A stretch of 64,000 nt of DNA from CAVUAT01 sp963848045 (lineage in GTDB: Bacteria > Actinomycetota > Thermoleophilia > Solirubrobacterales > 70-9), in contig CAWKCC010000004.1 of the NCBI GenBank assembly GCA_963848045.1, forward strand, positions 124,001 to 188,000, given 5' to 3'. The notes under the pieces were generated by a model. That model saw nothing but the letters and a program-made list of their open reading frames with translations. It was not told where the DNA came from and did not search any database. Below, in pieces: positions 15,125-22,908 of the stretch. The position numbers were made by a program, and so were the translations under genes. Numbering within the stretch: the stretch's first letter is position 1; each line of letters begins with the position of its first letter.

Positions 15125-16138
15125 TCAGGAGGGGCCGGTGGGCTGGGCGACCTTGTCGACCGCCGCGGTCAGCTCCCCAACGCTGAAGGCCCCCTCGATC
15201 ACCGTGCTGACCTTGCCCTCGGCATCGATCACGAACAGCCAGGGCTCGCTGGGCAGTGCGTAGGCCTCGACCTGCGGGCGCGAGCCCTTGCTGATGTCAT
15301 TGTCCTTGTAGATCTCCTGATGGATGAAGGCGACCTGGTCGCCGAACTCGCGCTTGACCTGCTCGGCAACGTCGACGACGGGGCCGCAGACCCGGGTCTG
15401 GCAGAGCGCCGGGGTCGCGAACAGGAGCACCACCGGCTTCTTGCCGAGCACATCCTGGAGGTCGTCCTCGTGCATCGTTCCCGGAGGCACCCGAGTGTCG
15501 ATCTCGGAGACGTCCGCGACGTCGGCGACGGTCGGGGTGGAAACGCGCGGTGCGCTGTCCCCGACGCCCAGTACGTCGAACTCGCCGACCAGGCCGGAGC
15601 TCGGCAGCAGGCTCCCCGAGTAGCCGTCACCCTCCTTGATCAGCGCCGCGAAGGCCCATTTGCCCGGGCGCTTCAGCGGCAGCTCGGAGACGTATACGAC
15701 CTTCGCGGCGTCGGGGTCGCCGGACGTGGTGCGCGCGACGAAGGCCGCCTCTGTCGAGAGGTCCTCGATCCGCGCCGGGTAAGGGCCCTCGGCGGGGCCG
15801 TCGAGGTTGCCCGGCGCCGCGTAGATCGCTATCTGGGCCGTGGTGATCGGCTCCTGATCCACGGTGAAGACGCCGAACGGAAAGCGGTTCTCCCCCACCC
15901 GCAGCACCCTCGCCGCCGGCGAGACGACCGGGCCCTGGCCGCCAGCGTTCGCCGCCAGCAGCTGATTGAGGGTCTGCCCCTTCGCCGCGGGGAACTCGGA
16001 TGCCGAAGGTGCGGGTCGCGACGCGGGGGCGTCCTCGCCTCCACCGCCATCGTCAGAACCGCAGCCCGCCGCCAGGACGCCGCCCGCAAGGGCGACGGCG
16101 ATGATCGAGGCGAGCAGGGACTTGGCGGGACTCCGCAT
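15125..16138 (-). CDS. Lipoprotein with thioredoxin-like domain
   Basis: 337 aa. The signal peptide ends in a clear lipobox (VLAAGC, Cys26), so the protein should be lipid-anchored outside the membrane. After a Ser/Pro/Gly-rich linker, residues about 70-200 form an unrecognised beta-rich domain (RFPFGVFTVDQEPIT...). Residues about 215-335 are thioredoxin/SCO-like: KKPVVLLFATPALCQTRVCG has a CX4C in the position of the redox or metal site, then FGDQVAFIHQEIY and EPWLFVIDAEGKVS. The CX4C rather than CXXC suggests metal or atypical thiol chemistry. The 14-nt gap to the HPt gene suggests an operon. Confidence 0.8.
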   Translation of the reverse strand: MRSPAKSLLASIIAVALAGGVLAAGCGSDDGGGGEDAPASRPAPSASEFPAAKGQTLNQLLAANAGGQGPVVSPAARVLRVGENRFPFGVFTVDQEPITTAQIAIYAAPGNLDGPAEGPYPARIEDLSTEAAFVARTTSGDPDAAKVVYVSELPLKRPGKWAFAALIKEGDGYSGSLLPSSGLVGEFDVLGVGDSAPRVSTPTVADVADVSEIDTRVPPGTMHEDDLQDVLGKKPVVLLFATPALCQTRVCGPVVDVAEQVKREFGDQVAFIHQEIYKDNDISKGSRPQVEAYALPSEPWLFVIDAEGKVSTVIEGAFSVGELTAAVDKVAQPTGPS

Positions 16139-16256
16139 CGAGCCATCCTATTCGGGCACCTCAACCCCGGCTCAGCAAGCCGAGACCTCAGACCCCACTC
16201 CCCGCTGCCACAGGTAGGGTGCCCGCGCGGCGGCAAGCGCTTGAGAGGAGAGCGGA

Positions 16257-16994
16257 TTGACTGAGAGGGCGGCACTGGTCACAGGTGGGTCGAGCGGGAT
16301 CGGGCTCGCGATCGCGCGGGCGCTGGCCGAGGACGGCCACGGGGTGACCCTCTCGGCGCGGCGGGCCGAGAAGCTCGCGAGCGCGGCCGACGGGCTGCGC
16401 GACGACGGCTTCGAGGTGATCGACGTGCCCGCCCAGATGAGCGAGGAGGAGGACCTTCGAAAGCTGGTCGAGGCCCACGCAGAGCGCTTCGGCCGCCTCG
16501 ACGTCCTGGTCAACAACGCCGGTGTCGGAATCGGCGAGGCGATGCACGAGCTGACCGCGAAGAGGGTTGACATGCAGCTCGACGTCAACCTTCGCGCAGT
16601 GATCCTGATGACCCGCGAGTGCCTGCCGATGCTGCGGGAGGCCGGCTCCGAGCACGGCAAGGCGCTGATCGTCAACACCGCCTCGGTCGCCGGCAAGTCG
16701 CCGCAGCCGTGGCTCTCCGTCTACTCGGCCACGAAGGCCGCCGTGCTCGCCTTCAGCCAGTCGACCCAGCGGGAGGTCGCGGGGGACGGAATCGGCGTCA
16801 CCGCGCTGGCGCCCGGCTTCGTGGACACCCCGATGACCGAGTTCGTCAAGGAGCAGGTCAGCGCCGAGGAGATGATCCAGCCCGAGGACCTGGCCGAGTC
16901 GGTCCGCTTCCTGCTGAGGACCTCGCGCAACTGCGTCGTGCCGGAGATCGTCTTCCTGCGCCCGGCCGAGGCCAACCAGCCCGGCGGCGCGTAG
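16257..16994 (+). CDS. Short-chain dehydrogenase/reductase
   Basis: 245 aa. TTG start at 16257 with GAGGAG about 7 nt upstream. Classical SDR motifs: TGGSSGIGLAIA (cofactor), NNAG, a Ser in NTASVAGKS, and the YSATK active-site Tyr/Lys pair. PGFVDTPM follows. The residue pattern after the glycine motif (SARRAEKL) suggests NADP(H). The substrate cannot be told. It stands alone, convergent with the glycosyltransferase gene ending at 17011, 16 nt away. Confidence 0.9.
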   Translation: MTERAALVTGGSSGIGLAIARALAEDGHGVTLSARRAEKLASAADGLRDDGFEVIDVPAQMSEEEDLRKLVEAHAERFGRLDVLVNNAGVGIGEAMHELTAKRVDMQLDVNLRAVILMTRECLPMLREAGSEHGKALIVNTASVAGKSPQPWLSVYSATKAAVLAFSQSTQREVAGDGIGVTALAPGFVDTPMTEFVKEQVSAEEMIQPEDLAESVRFLLRTSRNCVVPEIVFLRPAEANQPGGA

Positions 16995-17010
16995 CCGGGG
17001 CCGCGCGGCC

Positions 17011-18027
17011 TCAGCCGCCCGCCGGCGGCTGCGGGTAGGTGATCCCGCCGCGCCGCCGGCGCCGGCGCGCCTCGCCCCTGAACAGGCGGGCGCCTCGCCA
17101 CATCCCCGCGCGCACGCCCAGCAGCCAGGCGACCTCTCGCATCAGCCCGAACCAGGCGTCCTGGAGGTAGGCGCGACGGTAGCGGGCGACCGGGTGCCGG
17201 CGGAAGCGCAGCGCCAGCACCGCCCAGATGCCGTGGATCGAGGGCCCCAGGTGCCTGAGGCGGGGAGGCGGGCTGGGGCGGCCGTCGAGCGCGTGGTACT
17301 TGGCGGCCACCAGGCCCGCGCCGTAGGACCAGCCGAGCTGCTGGCGGAAGAAGCCGCGGTGAGTCGAGCGGTGCCGGTGGTGCACGACGGCCCGCTCCCC
17401 GTAGGCGAGGCGCAGCGGGCTGCGCTCGTTGAAGCGCAGGCCGAGCTCGACATCCTGGGCGCGCGGCATGCGGGGATCGAACGGCCCGATCTGCTCGAAG
17501 ACCCCGGCGCGGTAGGCGGCGTTGGCGGTGATCGCGTAGGGCGGGTTGGAGTTGACGGCGTAGCGCTGCCAGGCGCCGAGCATCCGGGTCGCCTGGCGCT
17601 CGGCCACCGTCTCACCGGGGGCGTGCTGCAGCTCGCCGGCGACGCATCCCACATCGGGGTCGGCGAAGGGACGCATCAGCTCGGTCAGCCAGTCGGGGTC
17701 GGCGAGGCAGTCGCCGTCGATGAAGGCGAACACCTCGCCGGCGCCCGCGGCGATGCCACGATTGCGCGCGTTTGAGACGCCCGGGCGCGGCTCGCTCAGG
17801 TAGGTGACGGGGTGCCTGCGAATCTCGGCGGCGGTGGCGTCGGTGGAGCCGTTGTCGACGACCAGGATCTCGCGACGGTCGGCCGGGTAGTCGCCGTCGA
17901 GCAGCGAGGCGATGGTGTCGCCGACCATCGCCTCGCCGTTTCGCACGGGGACGACGACGGTGACGAAGGGCGGCTCGGCCCCGGTGTAGCCGGTGTCAGG
18001 GGTGGTGTCTGGCTGCGCCCGGGGCAC
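17011..18027 (-). CDS. Family 2 glycosyltransferase
   Basis: 338 aa, GTG start. The GT-A fold signature runs VTVVVPVRNGEAMVGDTIAS, ILVVDNGSTD, PGVSNARNRGIAAG and the metal-binding FIDGDCLADPDW, followed by FDPRMPRAQDVELGLRF (acceptor/base ED region). Residues 245-338 are basic and contain amphipathic helices (RFRRHPVARYRRAY, RRRRRRGG) that probably contact the membrane. The sugar and acceptor are unknown. It lies 11 nt after the unknown basic protein gene (18039-18590), in the same direction. Confidence 0.88.
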   Translation of the reverse strand: MPRAQPDTTPDTGYTGAEPPFVTVVVPVRNGEAMVGDTIASLLDGDYPADRREILVVDNGSTDATAAEIRRHPVTYLSEPRPGVSNARNRGIAAGAGEVFAFIDGDCLADPDWLTELMRPFADPDVGCVAGELQHAPGETVAERQATRMLGAWQRYAVNSNPPYAITANAAYRAGVFEQIGPFDPRMPRAQDVELGLRFNERSPLRLAYGERAVVHHRHRSTHRGFFRQQLGWSYGAGLVAAKYHALDGRPSPPPRLRHLGPSIHGIWAVLALRFRRHPVARYRRAYLQDAWFGLMREVAWLLGVRAGMWRGARLFRGEARRRRRRGGITYPQPPAGG

Positions 18028-18038
18028 GGGCGCTGACG

Positions 18039-18590
18039 TTAGCGCCGGGCGGCGGGCGCGCGACCCGGCGCCCCGGGCTCGAGCAGCTCACGCGCGCGCC
18101 TCTCGCTGCGCTCCTGCTCGCCGGCGGCGTAGGTGTCCATCAGCAGCTCCTCGACCGTGATCTCAGCGCTCTCGCGCGCCTCGGCCTCGGCAGCGCGGCG
18201 GCGCGACGCCTGCACCCTGCGCACCTCCACGGCCAGCGAGCCCTGCGCCCAGGTCGCCGCGCTGCCGGGGTCACGCGGGGCGTTGCCCTCGCGAATCAGC
18301 GCCACCTCCAGGTAGCCGCGTAGCGTCCGCACCTCGCGGGCCGAGGCGCGGCGCGGCTTCTTGGCTCCCGTGAAGGCGTCCCAGGCGCGGGCGAAGGAGG
18401 CAAAGTCGGTACGGCCGCCGTTGCGGTGGGCGGCGAGCATCGGGCAGACCCCACCACGCTGGTCGGTGTAGGCGCCGACGATCACGCGGTTGCCCTGGAT
18501 GCCCCTGAGCATGCCGAGCTTGGTGTGCTCGGGGAGGGCCTCCACCGCGTTGCGCAGCCGCCTCGCGTTGTCTCGCCTCTTGCGCGTCAT
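18039..18590 (-). CDS. Conserved basic protein of unknown function
   Basis: 183 aa from ATG 18590. The sequence is rich in Arg/Glu/Ala. The N-terminal half includes RLRNAVEALPEHTKLGMLRG, IVGAYTDQRGGVCPMLAAHR and TDFASFARAWDAFTGAKKPR. The second half is a charged helical stretch with coiled-coil character (VEVRRVQASRRRAAEAEARE). It resembles proteins often seen in Solirubrobacterales genomes but belongs to no family I can name. It is divergent from the glycosyltransferase at 18632, with 41 nt between the starts. Confidence 0.65.
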   Translation of the reverse strand: MTRKRRDNARRLRNAVEALPEHTKLGMLRGIQGNRVIVGAYTDQRGGVCPMLAAHRNGGRTDFASFARAWDAFTGAKKPRRASAREVRTLRGYLEVALIREGNAPRDPGSAATWAQGSLAVEVRRVQASRRRAAEAEARESAEITVEELLMDTYAAGEQERSERRARELLEPGAPGRAPAARR

Positions 18591-18618
18591 GTCGGCACCA
18601 GGGATAGCGGGTTGTGCG

Positions 18619-18624
18619 TAGGGT
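18619..18624 (+). promoter_or_regulatory. -10 element, leaderless promoter of 18632 gene
   Basis: TAGGGT, exactly 7 nt before ATG 18632 and without a ribosome binding site. It decides the start in favour of 18632 over GTG 18614. Confidence 0.5.
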
Positions 18625-18631
18625 CCGCGCA

Positions 18632-19870
18632 ATGACGCGCCCAGCGAAGCTGCGGCTGGTGGTGGCTGCCTTCGGCGACCCGGGCCACGCCTTTCCGGCG
18701 ATCGCGCTGGCGCGGGGCCTGCGGGCACGTGGGCACGAGGTGCTGGTCGAGACCTGGGAGCAGTGGCGCGGCGCCGTGGAGAGCGAGGGGCTGGCCTTCA
18801 CCGGAGCCCAGGAGTACTCGGTCTTCCCCCCTCCCGGGCCCGAAACGCCAGCCGCGCAGGCGGCGGCCGGCGCCGCGCGGGCGCTGGCGGTGATGATGGA
18901 GTCCTTCGAGCCCGACCTGGTGGTGAGCGACATCCTGACGATCGCCCCGACCCTGGCGGCGGAGGTCGCCGGCGTGCCGCACGCCACCCTGATCCCGCAC
19001 GTCTATCCCGTCCAGGATCCCGACCGGCCGATGTACTCGCTCGGCTTCCCGCCCGCTCGGACCGCGATCGGACGGGCGATGTGGCGGGCGACGACGCCGC
19101 TCCTGGAGGTCGGCCTGCGGCGGGGGCGAGACGAGATGAACGAGATCCGGGAACGGCTGGGGCTGGGGCCGCTGGAGCGCTTTCACGGCGCGATCAGCGA
19201 GCTGCTGGCGATCTGCGCGACCTTCCCGCAGCTCGAGTACCCGCGGCGATGGCCCGCGCACGTCCACGTCAGCGGGCCGCTCTTCTTCGAGATCCCGGCC
19301 GACGAGGTGGCGATCCCCGAGGGTGGCGAGCCGCTTGTGGTGGTCGCGCCGAGCACCTCGCAGGACCCCGAGTGCGAGCTTCTGCGGGCGGCGCTGGATG
19401 GGCTCGCCGATCAGCCGGTGAGGGTGCTGGCGACCACCAACCGCCGGCAGCCGAGCGAGCCGATCGAGGTGCCCGCCAACGCCGTGCTCGAGGACTGGCT
19501 CTCTTACTCGCAGGTGATGGCGAGGGCCGACCTGGTGATCTGCCACGGCGGTCACGGAACGCTGGCCCGGGCGCTTGCGGAGGGGGTCCCGGTGCTCGCC
19601 TGTCCCGCCGTCGGCGATATGAGCGAGAACGGCGCCCGCCTGGCCTGGTCGGGGGCCGGCCTCTCGCTGCCGCGCCGCCTGCTCTCGGCGCGGGGCGTCC
19701 GCCTCGCCGCCGCCAGCATCCTCGGTGACGACCGCTACCGCGCCAGGGCGCAGGTGATGGAGCGCTGGAGCCACGAGCACGACGGGGCCGAGCGGGCGGC
19801 GGCGCTGGTGGAGGAGGCGGCGAGCACGGGCTCTTCCCCGCGGCGCGCGGGGAATCTCACCGGCTCCTGA
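18632..19870 (+). CDS. UGT/MGT-like (GT1 family) glycosyltransferase
   Basis: 412 aa. The N-terminal acceptor domain opens with LRLVVAAFGDPGHAFPAIAL and has FEPDLVVSDILTIAPTLAAE. The C-terminal nucleotide-sugar domain has VVVAPSTSQDPE, NAVLEDWLSYSQVMARADLV and CHGGHGTLARALAEGVPVLA, which is the GT-B donor-binding HGGxGT/PxxxDQ region in the form found in macrolide and sterol glycosyltransferases. The usual D-Q of the last motif is replaced by VGDMSENG. It probably glycosylates a small lipophilic acceptor; the substrate is unknown. Confidence 0.85.
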   Translation: MTRPAKLRLVVAAFGDPGHAFPAIALARGLRARGHEVLVETWEQWRGAVESEGLAFTGAQEYSVFPPPGPETPAAQAAAGAARALAVMMESFEPDLVVSDILTIAPTLAAEVAGVPHATLIPHVYPVQDPDRPMYSLGFPPARTAIGRAMWRATTPLLEVGLRRGRDEMNEIRERLGLGPLERFHGAISELLAICATFPQLEYPRRWPAHVHVSGPLFFEIPADEVAIPEGGEPLVVVAPSTSQDPECELLRAALDGLADQPVRVLATTNRRQPSEPIEVPANAVLEDWLSYSQVMARADLVICHGGHGTLARALAEGVPVLACPAVGDMSENGARLAWSGAGLSLPRRLLSARGVRLAAASILGDDRYRARAQVMERWSHEHDGAERAAALVEEAASTGSSPRRAGNLTGS

Positions 19871-19927
19871 CAGCGCTTCTACAATCCCCCCGGCCCGCGC
19901 TCAGAGTCGACCGCGCGGGACGACCGG

Positions 19928-19998
19928 TCCCCCGTGTTGTAATGGCAGCAAACTTGACTGTTAATCAAGGAGTCCTGGTTCGAATCCAGGCGGGGGAG
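19928..19998 (+). tRNA. tRNA-Asn(GTT)
   Basis: 71 nt. Acceptor stem TCCCCCG/CGGGGGA with discriminator G; short D arm GTTGTAATGGCAGC; anticodon stem-loop CTTGA-CTGTTAA-TCAAG (anticodon GTT); T arm CCTGGTTCGAATCCAGG. No CCA is encoded. Confidence 0.95.
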
Positions 19999-20083
19999 CT
20001 CTTCAGCCCAGTGTCGCTGCGATAGACGCCCGCCGGCGCCCGGCGCGCGGATCAGCCGAGAGCAGGCCGACCTACCTGCGGCG

Positions 20084-21877
20084 TCACGCGCCGAGGGACT
20101 CGGCGTGGGCGATGCGGTCGGTGAGTGCGGCGCGCTGCTCGGAGAGGCGCGCACGGGCCTCGAAGTCGCCTGACTCGCGGGCGGCGGCGATGCCGTCCTC
20201 GAGGCGCTGCTGTTCGAGCAGCATGAAGTTGAGCTCCATCGAGCCCGAGGTGGGGGCGTTGTCGCCGCCGCGCAGCCGGTCTGCCCTCATCTTCAGCTCG
20301 GTGACCAGCGAGACGAGCTGCTCGTCGTCGCGGGGCAGGCCCTCGGTCGGCTCGTCGAGGTGCTCGCGCAGCCACTCGAGCGCGGGCCTGCCCGACTCCG
20401 ACATGTGCTCGGCGCTCAGCCGCCGCACCAGCCCTCGGCCCTCGGCGGGCCGGGCGATGCACATCGCGAGCAACGCCCGCTCGCGCGACTCGCGCGGCGT
20501 CAGCGGGGCGGCCGGGCCGGGCCCGTCGGACGCCGTCTCGGGCACCGCGGCCTGCGCCGCCCGCGGCTCGTCGACGGGCGGCTTCGCCGTCCGCACCCGC
20601 TCGGCGACCAGACTCGGGTCGGTATCCAGCCGGTCGGCGACCTCGCGCACCAGCTCGTCGCGACCGACCGCGTCGCCCATCGCCTGCAGAACCGGCGCGA
20701 TCTCGGCGAGCGCCCGCTCGCGGCCGCTCGGGGTACCGAGGTCGGCGCGGCCCAGCGCGGTCCGGACCCTGAAGCTCGGCAGGTCGATGGCGGCATCGAC
20801 CAGCTCCCGGAAGCGATCGAGCCGGCCGGCGGCCAGCATGTCGGCGGGATCCTCGCCCTCGGGCATCGCCGCGACCTTGAGGTCGAGGGTGCGGTCGGCT
20901 GCCACGCGTTGGGCGCGGATCATCGCGTTGGCGCCCGCGCTGTCGGCGTCGAGCGCCAGGATCACCACCTCGGGCCCCAGGCCCGAGAGCGCCCTCAGCT
21001 GCTCGGGGGTGATCGCCGTGCCCATGATCGCCACCGACTCGGTGATCCCCGCCTGGTGCAAGGCGAGCACGTCGGTGTAGCCCTCGACCACGATCGCTCG
21101 CCTGGCCTTGGCGATGGCGGAGCGTGCCCGGTCGATCCCGTACAGCGTTTCGCTCTTGTGGAACACCCCCTCGGGAGAGTTCAGGTACTTGGGCTTTGAA
21201 TCGGGGCTGATCGCCCGGGCGCCGAAGCCCAGCACCCGCCCGCGGGCGTCGCGAATCGGAAAGGTGATGCGGCTGCGAAAACGATCGTAGTGGCCGCCCT
21301 GGCGGCCCTTCTGGATCAGCCCGGCGCCGACCAGCTCGGTGATCGTGAACTTGGCGCGTTGGCTGCCGACCAGCACCTGGTCCCAGGCACTCGGCGCCAT
21401 CCCCACCCCGAACTCCTTCAGGACCTCCTCGCCCAAACCCCTTTCGTGGAGGTATTCGCGCGCCTTGGCGGCCTTGGGCGCGTCCCAGAGGTAGCGCGAG
21501 TAGAACTCCGCCGTCCGCGCCAGCAGCTCGTGCACCCGCGCCCGGCGCCGTCGGGCCTGCTCGGCGCGGGGGTCTTCCTGCTCGCGCGCGACCTCGACGC
21601 CGTAGCGCTCGCCGAGCGACTCCACCGCCTCCGGGAAGGAGAGCCCCTCCTTCTCCTCGACGAAGCGAAAGACGTCGCCGCCCGCGTCGCAGCCGAAGCA
21701 CTTGTAGAGCTTGGCCACCGGGTCGACCGAGAATGACGGGGTGCGCTCGTCGTGGAATGGACAGAGCCCGCTGAAGCGCTGGCCGGCGCGCCGCAGATCG
21801 GTGTACTGGGAGACCACCTCGATGATGTCCGCGGCCTCCTTGACCTGCTCCACCGTCTCCTGGGAGAACCTCGCCAT
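20084..21877 (-). CDS. dnaG: DNA primase
   Basis: 597 aa. The N-terminal zinc finger uses C39, H42, C60 and C63 (CPFHDE, CFGC). The catalytic RNA-polymerase-like domain follows (FRSRITFPIRDARGRVLGF), then the Toprim motifs VVEGYTDVLALHQAG and ILALDADSAG, and a divergent C-terminal helicase-binding region from about 430. It makes the RNA primers for lagging-strand replication. The gene lies 11 nt after dgt in the order ppdK-dgt-dnaG and converges on tRNA-Asn. The dgt-dnaG pairing is common in actinobacteria. Confidence 0.97.
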   Translation of the reverse strand: MARFSQETVEQVKEAADIIEVVSQYTDLRRAGQRFSGLCPFHDERTPSFSVDPVAKLYKCFGCDAGGDVFRFVEEKEGLSFPEAVESLGERYGVEVAREQEDPRAEQARRRRARVHELLARTAEFYSRYLWDAPKAAKAREYLHERGLGEEVLKEFGVGMAPSAWDQVLVGSQRAKFTITELVGAGLIQKGRQGGHYDRFRSRITFPIRDARGRVLGFGARAISPDSKPKYLNSPEGVFHKSETLYGIDRARSAIAKARRAIVVEGYTDVLALHQAGITESVAIMGTAITPEQLRALSGLGPEVVILALDADSAGANAMIRAQRVAADRTLDLKVAAMPEGEDPADMLAAGRLDRFRELVDAAIDLPSFRVRTALGRADLGTPSGRERALAEIAPVLQAMGDAVGRDELVREVADRLDTDPSLVAERVRTAKPPVDEPRAAQAAVPETASDGPGPAAPLTPRESRERALLAMCIARPAEGRGLVRRLSAEHMSESGRPALEWLREHLDEPTEGLPRDDEQLVSLVTELKMRADRLRGGDNAPTSGSMELNFMLLEQQRLEDGIAAARESGDFEARARLSEQRAALTDRIAHAESLGA

Positions 21878-21888
21878 GCGGTTGATTC

Positions 21889-22908
21889 TTACGCCCTGAC
21901 TCCGGGCGCAGCCAGCCTGCCGTAGGTGGTGAGGCAGAATCGATCGGTCATTCCGGCCAGGTAGTCGGTCACCCTCTGCACCTCGCCGGCCTGCGGGTCT
22001 GGCGTCGGCACCTCGTCGAGATGCTCGAGGTAGTAGGTGAACAGAGCGCTGAGAGCCTCGCGCGCCCCCTCCTGCTCGGCGCGCGCCTCGGTCCCCAGAT
22101 AGACCCGCTCGAACATGAACTTGCGCAGCCGCAGCATCGCTCCGCCCACCTTGTCGCTCTGCGCGATGTCGCCCTGCTGCCGGGAGCGCTCGACCATGTC
22201 GCGGACCAGGGTGTCGATCCGCGCCGCGCCGCTCGGTCCCAGCAGCTCGATCTCACGGGCGGGCAGGTCGTCCTGGGTCAGGATCCCCGCCCGAACGGCA
22301 TCGTCGATGTCGTGGTTGATGTAGGCGACGCGGTCGACGATGCGGACCACCCTGCCCTCCAGCGTCGCCGGCTTCTCGGGCCCCGTGTGACGCAGGATTC
22401 CGTCGCGAACCTGGTCGGTCAGGTTGAGGCCCCGGCCCTCCCCCTCCCCCTCGAGCACCTCGACCACGCGCAGCGAGTGCTCATTGTGCTTGAAGCCCGG
22501 CCCGTCGCCGGCCGCCAGCGCCTCGTCGAGCACCTCCTCGCCGATGTGGCCGAAGGGCGGGTGGCCGAGGTCGTGACCCAGCCCGATCGCCTCGGTCAGG
22601 TCCTCGTTCAGCCCCAGGGCCCGGGCGACCGTGCGCGAGATGAAACAGGCTTCGAGCGTGTGCGTGAGGCGCGTGCGGTAGTGATCGCCCTCGGGCGCCA
22701 CGAATACCTGGGTCTTGTGCTTGAGCCGGCGGAAGGCCTTCGAGTGGACGATGCGGTCGCGGTCGCGCTGAAACGGCGTCCGCAACGGGCTGTCGGGCTC
22801 GGGCCGCTCCCGTCGGGCGGGATAGGAGGGCGTCGCAAGCTCCCAGAGGTACTCGGCCTCCCAGGAGCGCACGCGTTCCTCGAACCCGCCTGTCGCCTCC
22901 ACGCTCAC
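21889..22908 (-). CDS. dgt: Deoxyguanosinetriphosphate triphosphohydrolase-like protein
   Basis: 339 aa. The HD-domain metal ligands are visible: H83 in RLTHTLEAC, HD at 112-113 in GLGHDLGHPPFGHIGEE, and the later D in RIVDRVAYINHDIDDA. The N-terminal RDRIVHSKAFRRLKHKTQVF is diagnostic for the family. It hydrolyses dNTP to deoxynucleoside and triphosphate, adjusting dNTP pools. The GTG start overlaps the ppdK stop by 4 nt (GTGA), so translation is coupled. Confidence 0.95.
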   Translation of the reverse strand: MSVEATGGFEERVRSWEAEYLWELATPSYPARRERPEPDSPLRTPFQRDRDRIVHSKAFRRLKHKTQVFVAPEGDHYRTRLTHTLEACFISRTVARALGLNEDLTEAIGLGHDLGHPPFGHIGEEVLDEALAAGDGPGFKHNEHSLRVVEVLEGEGEGRGLNLTDQVRDGILRHTGPEKPATLEGRVVRIVDRVAYINHDIDDAVRAGILTQDDLPAREIELLGPSGAARIDTLVRDMVERSRQQGDIAQSDKVGGAMLRLRKFMFERVYLGTEARAEQEGAREALSALFTYYLEHLDEVPTPDPQAGEVQRVTDYLAGMTDRFCLTTYGRLAAPGVRA

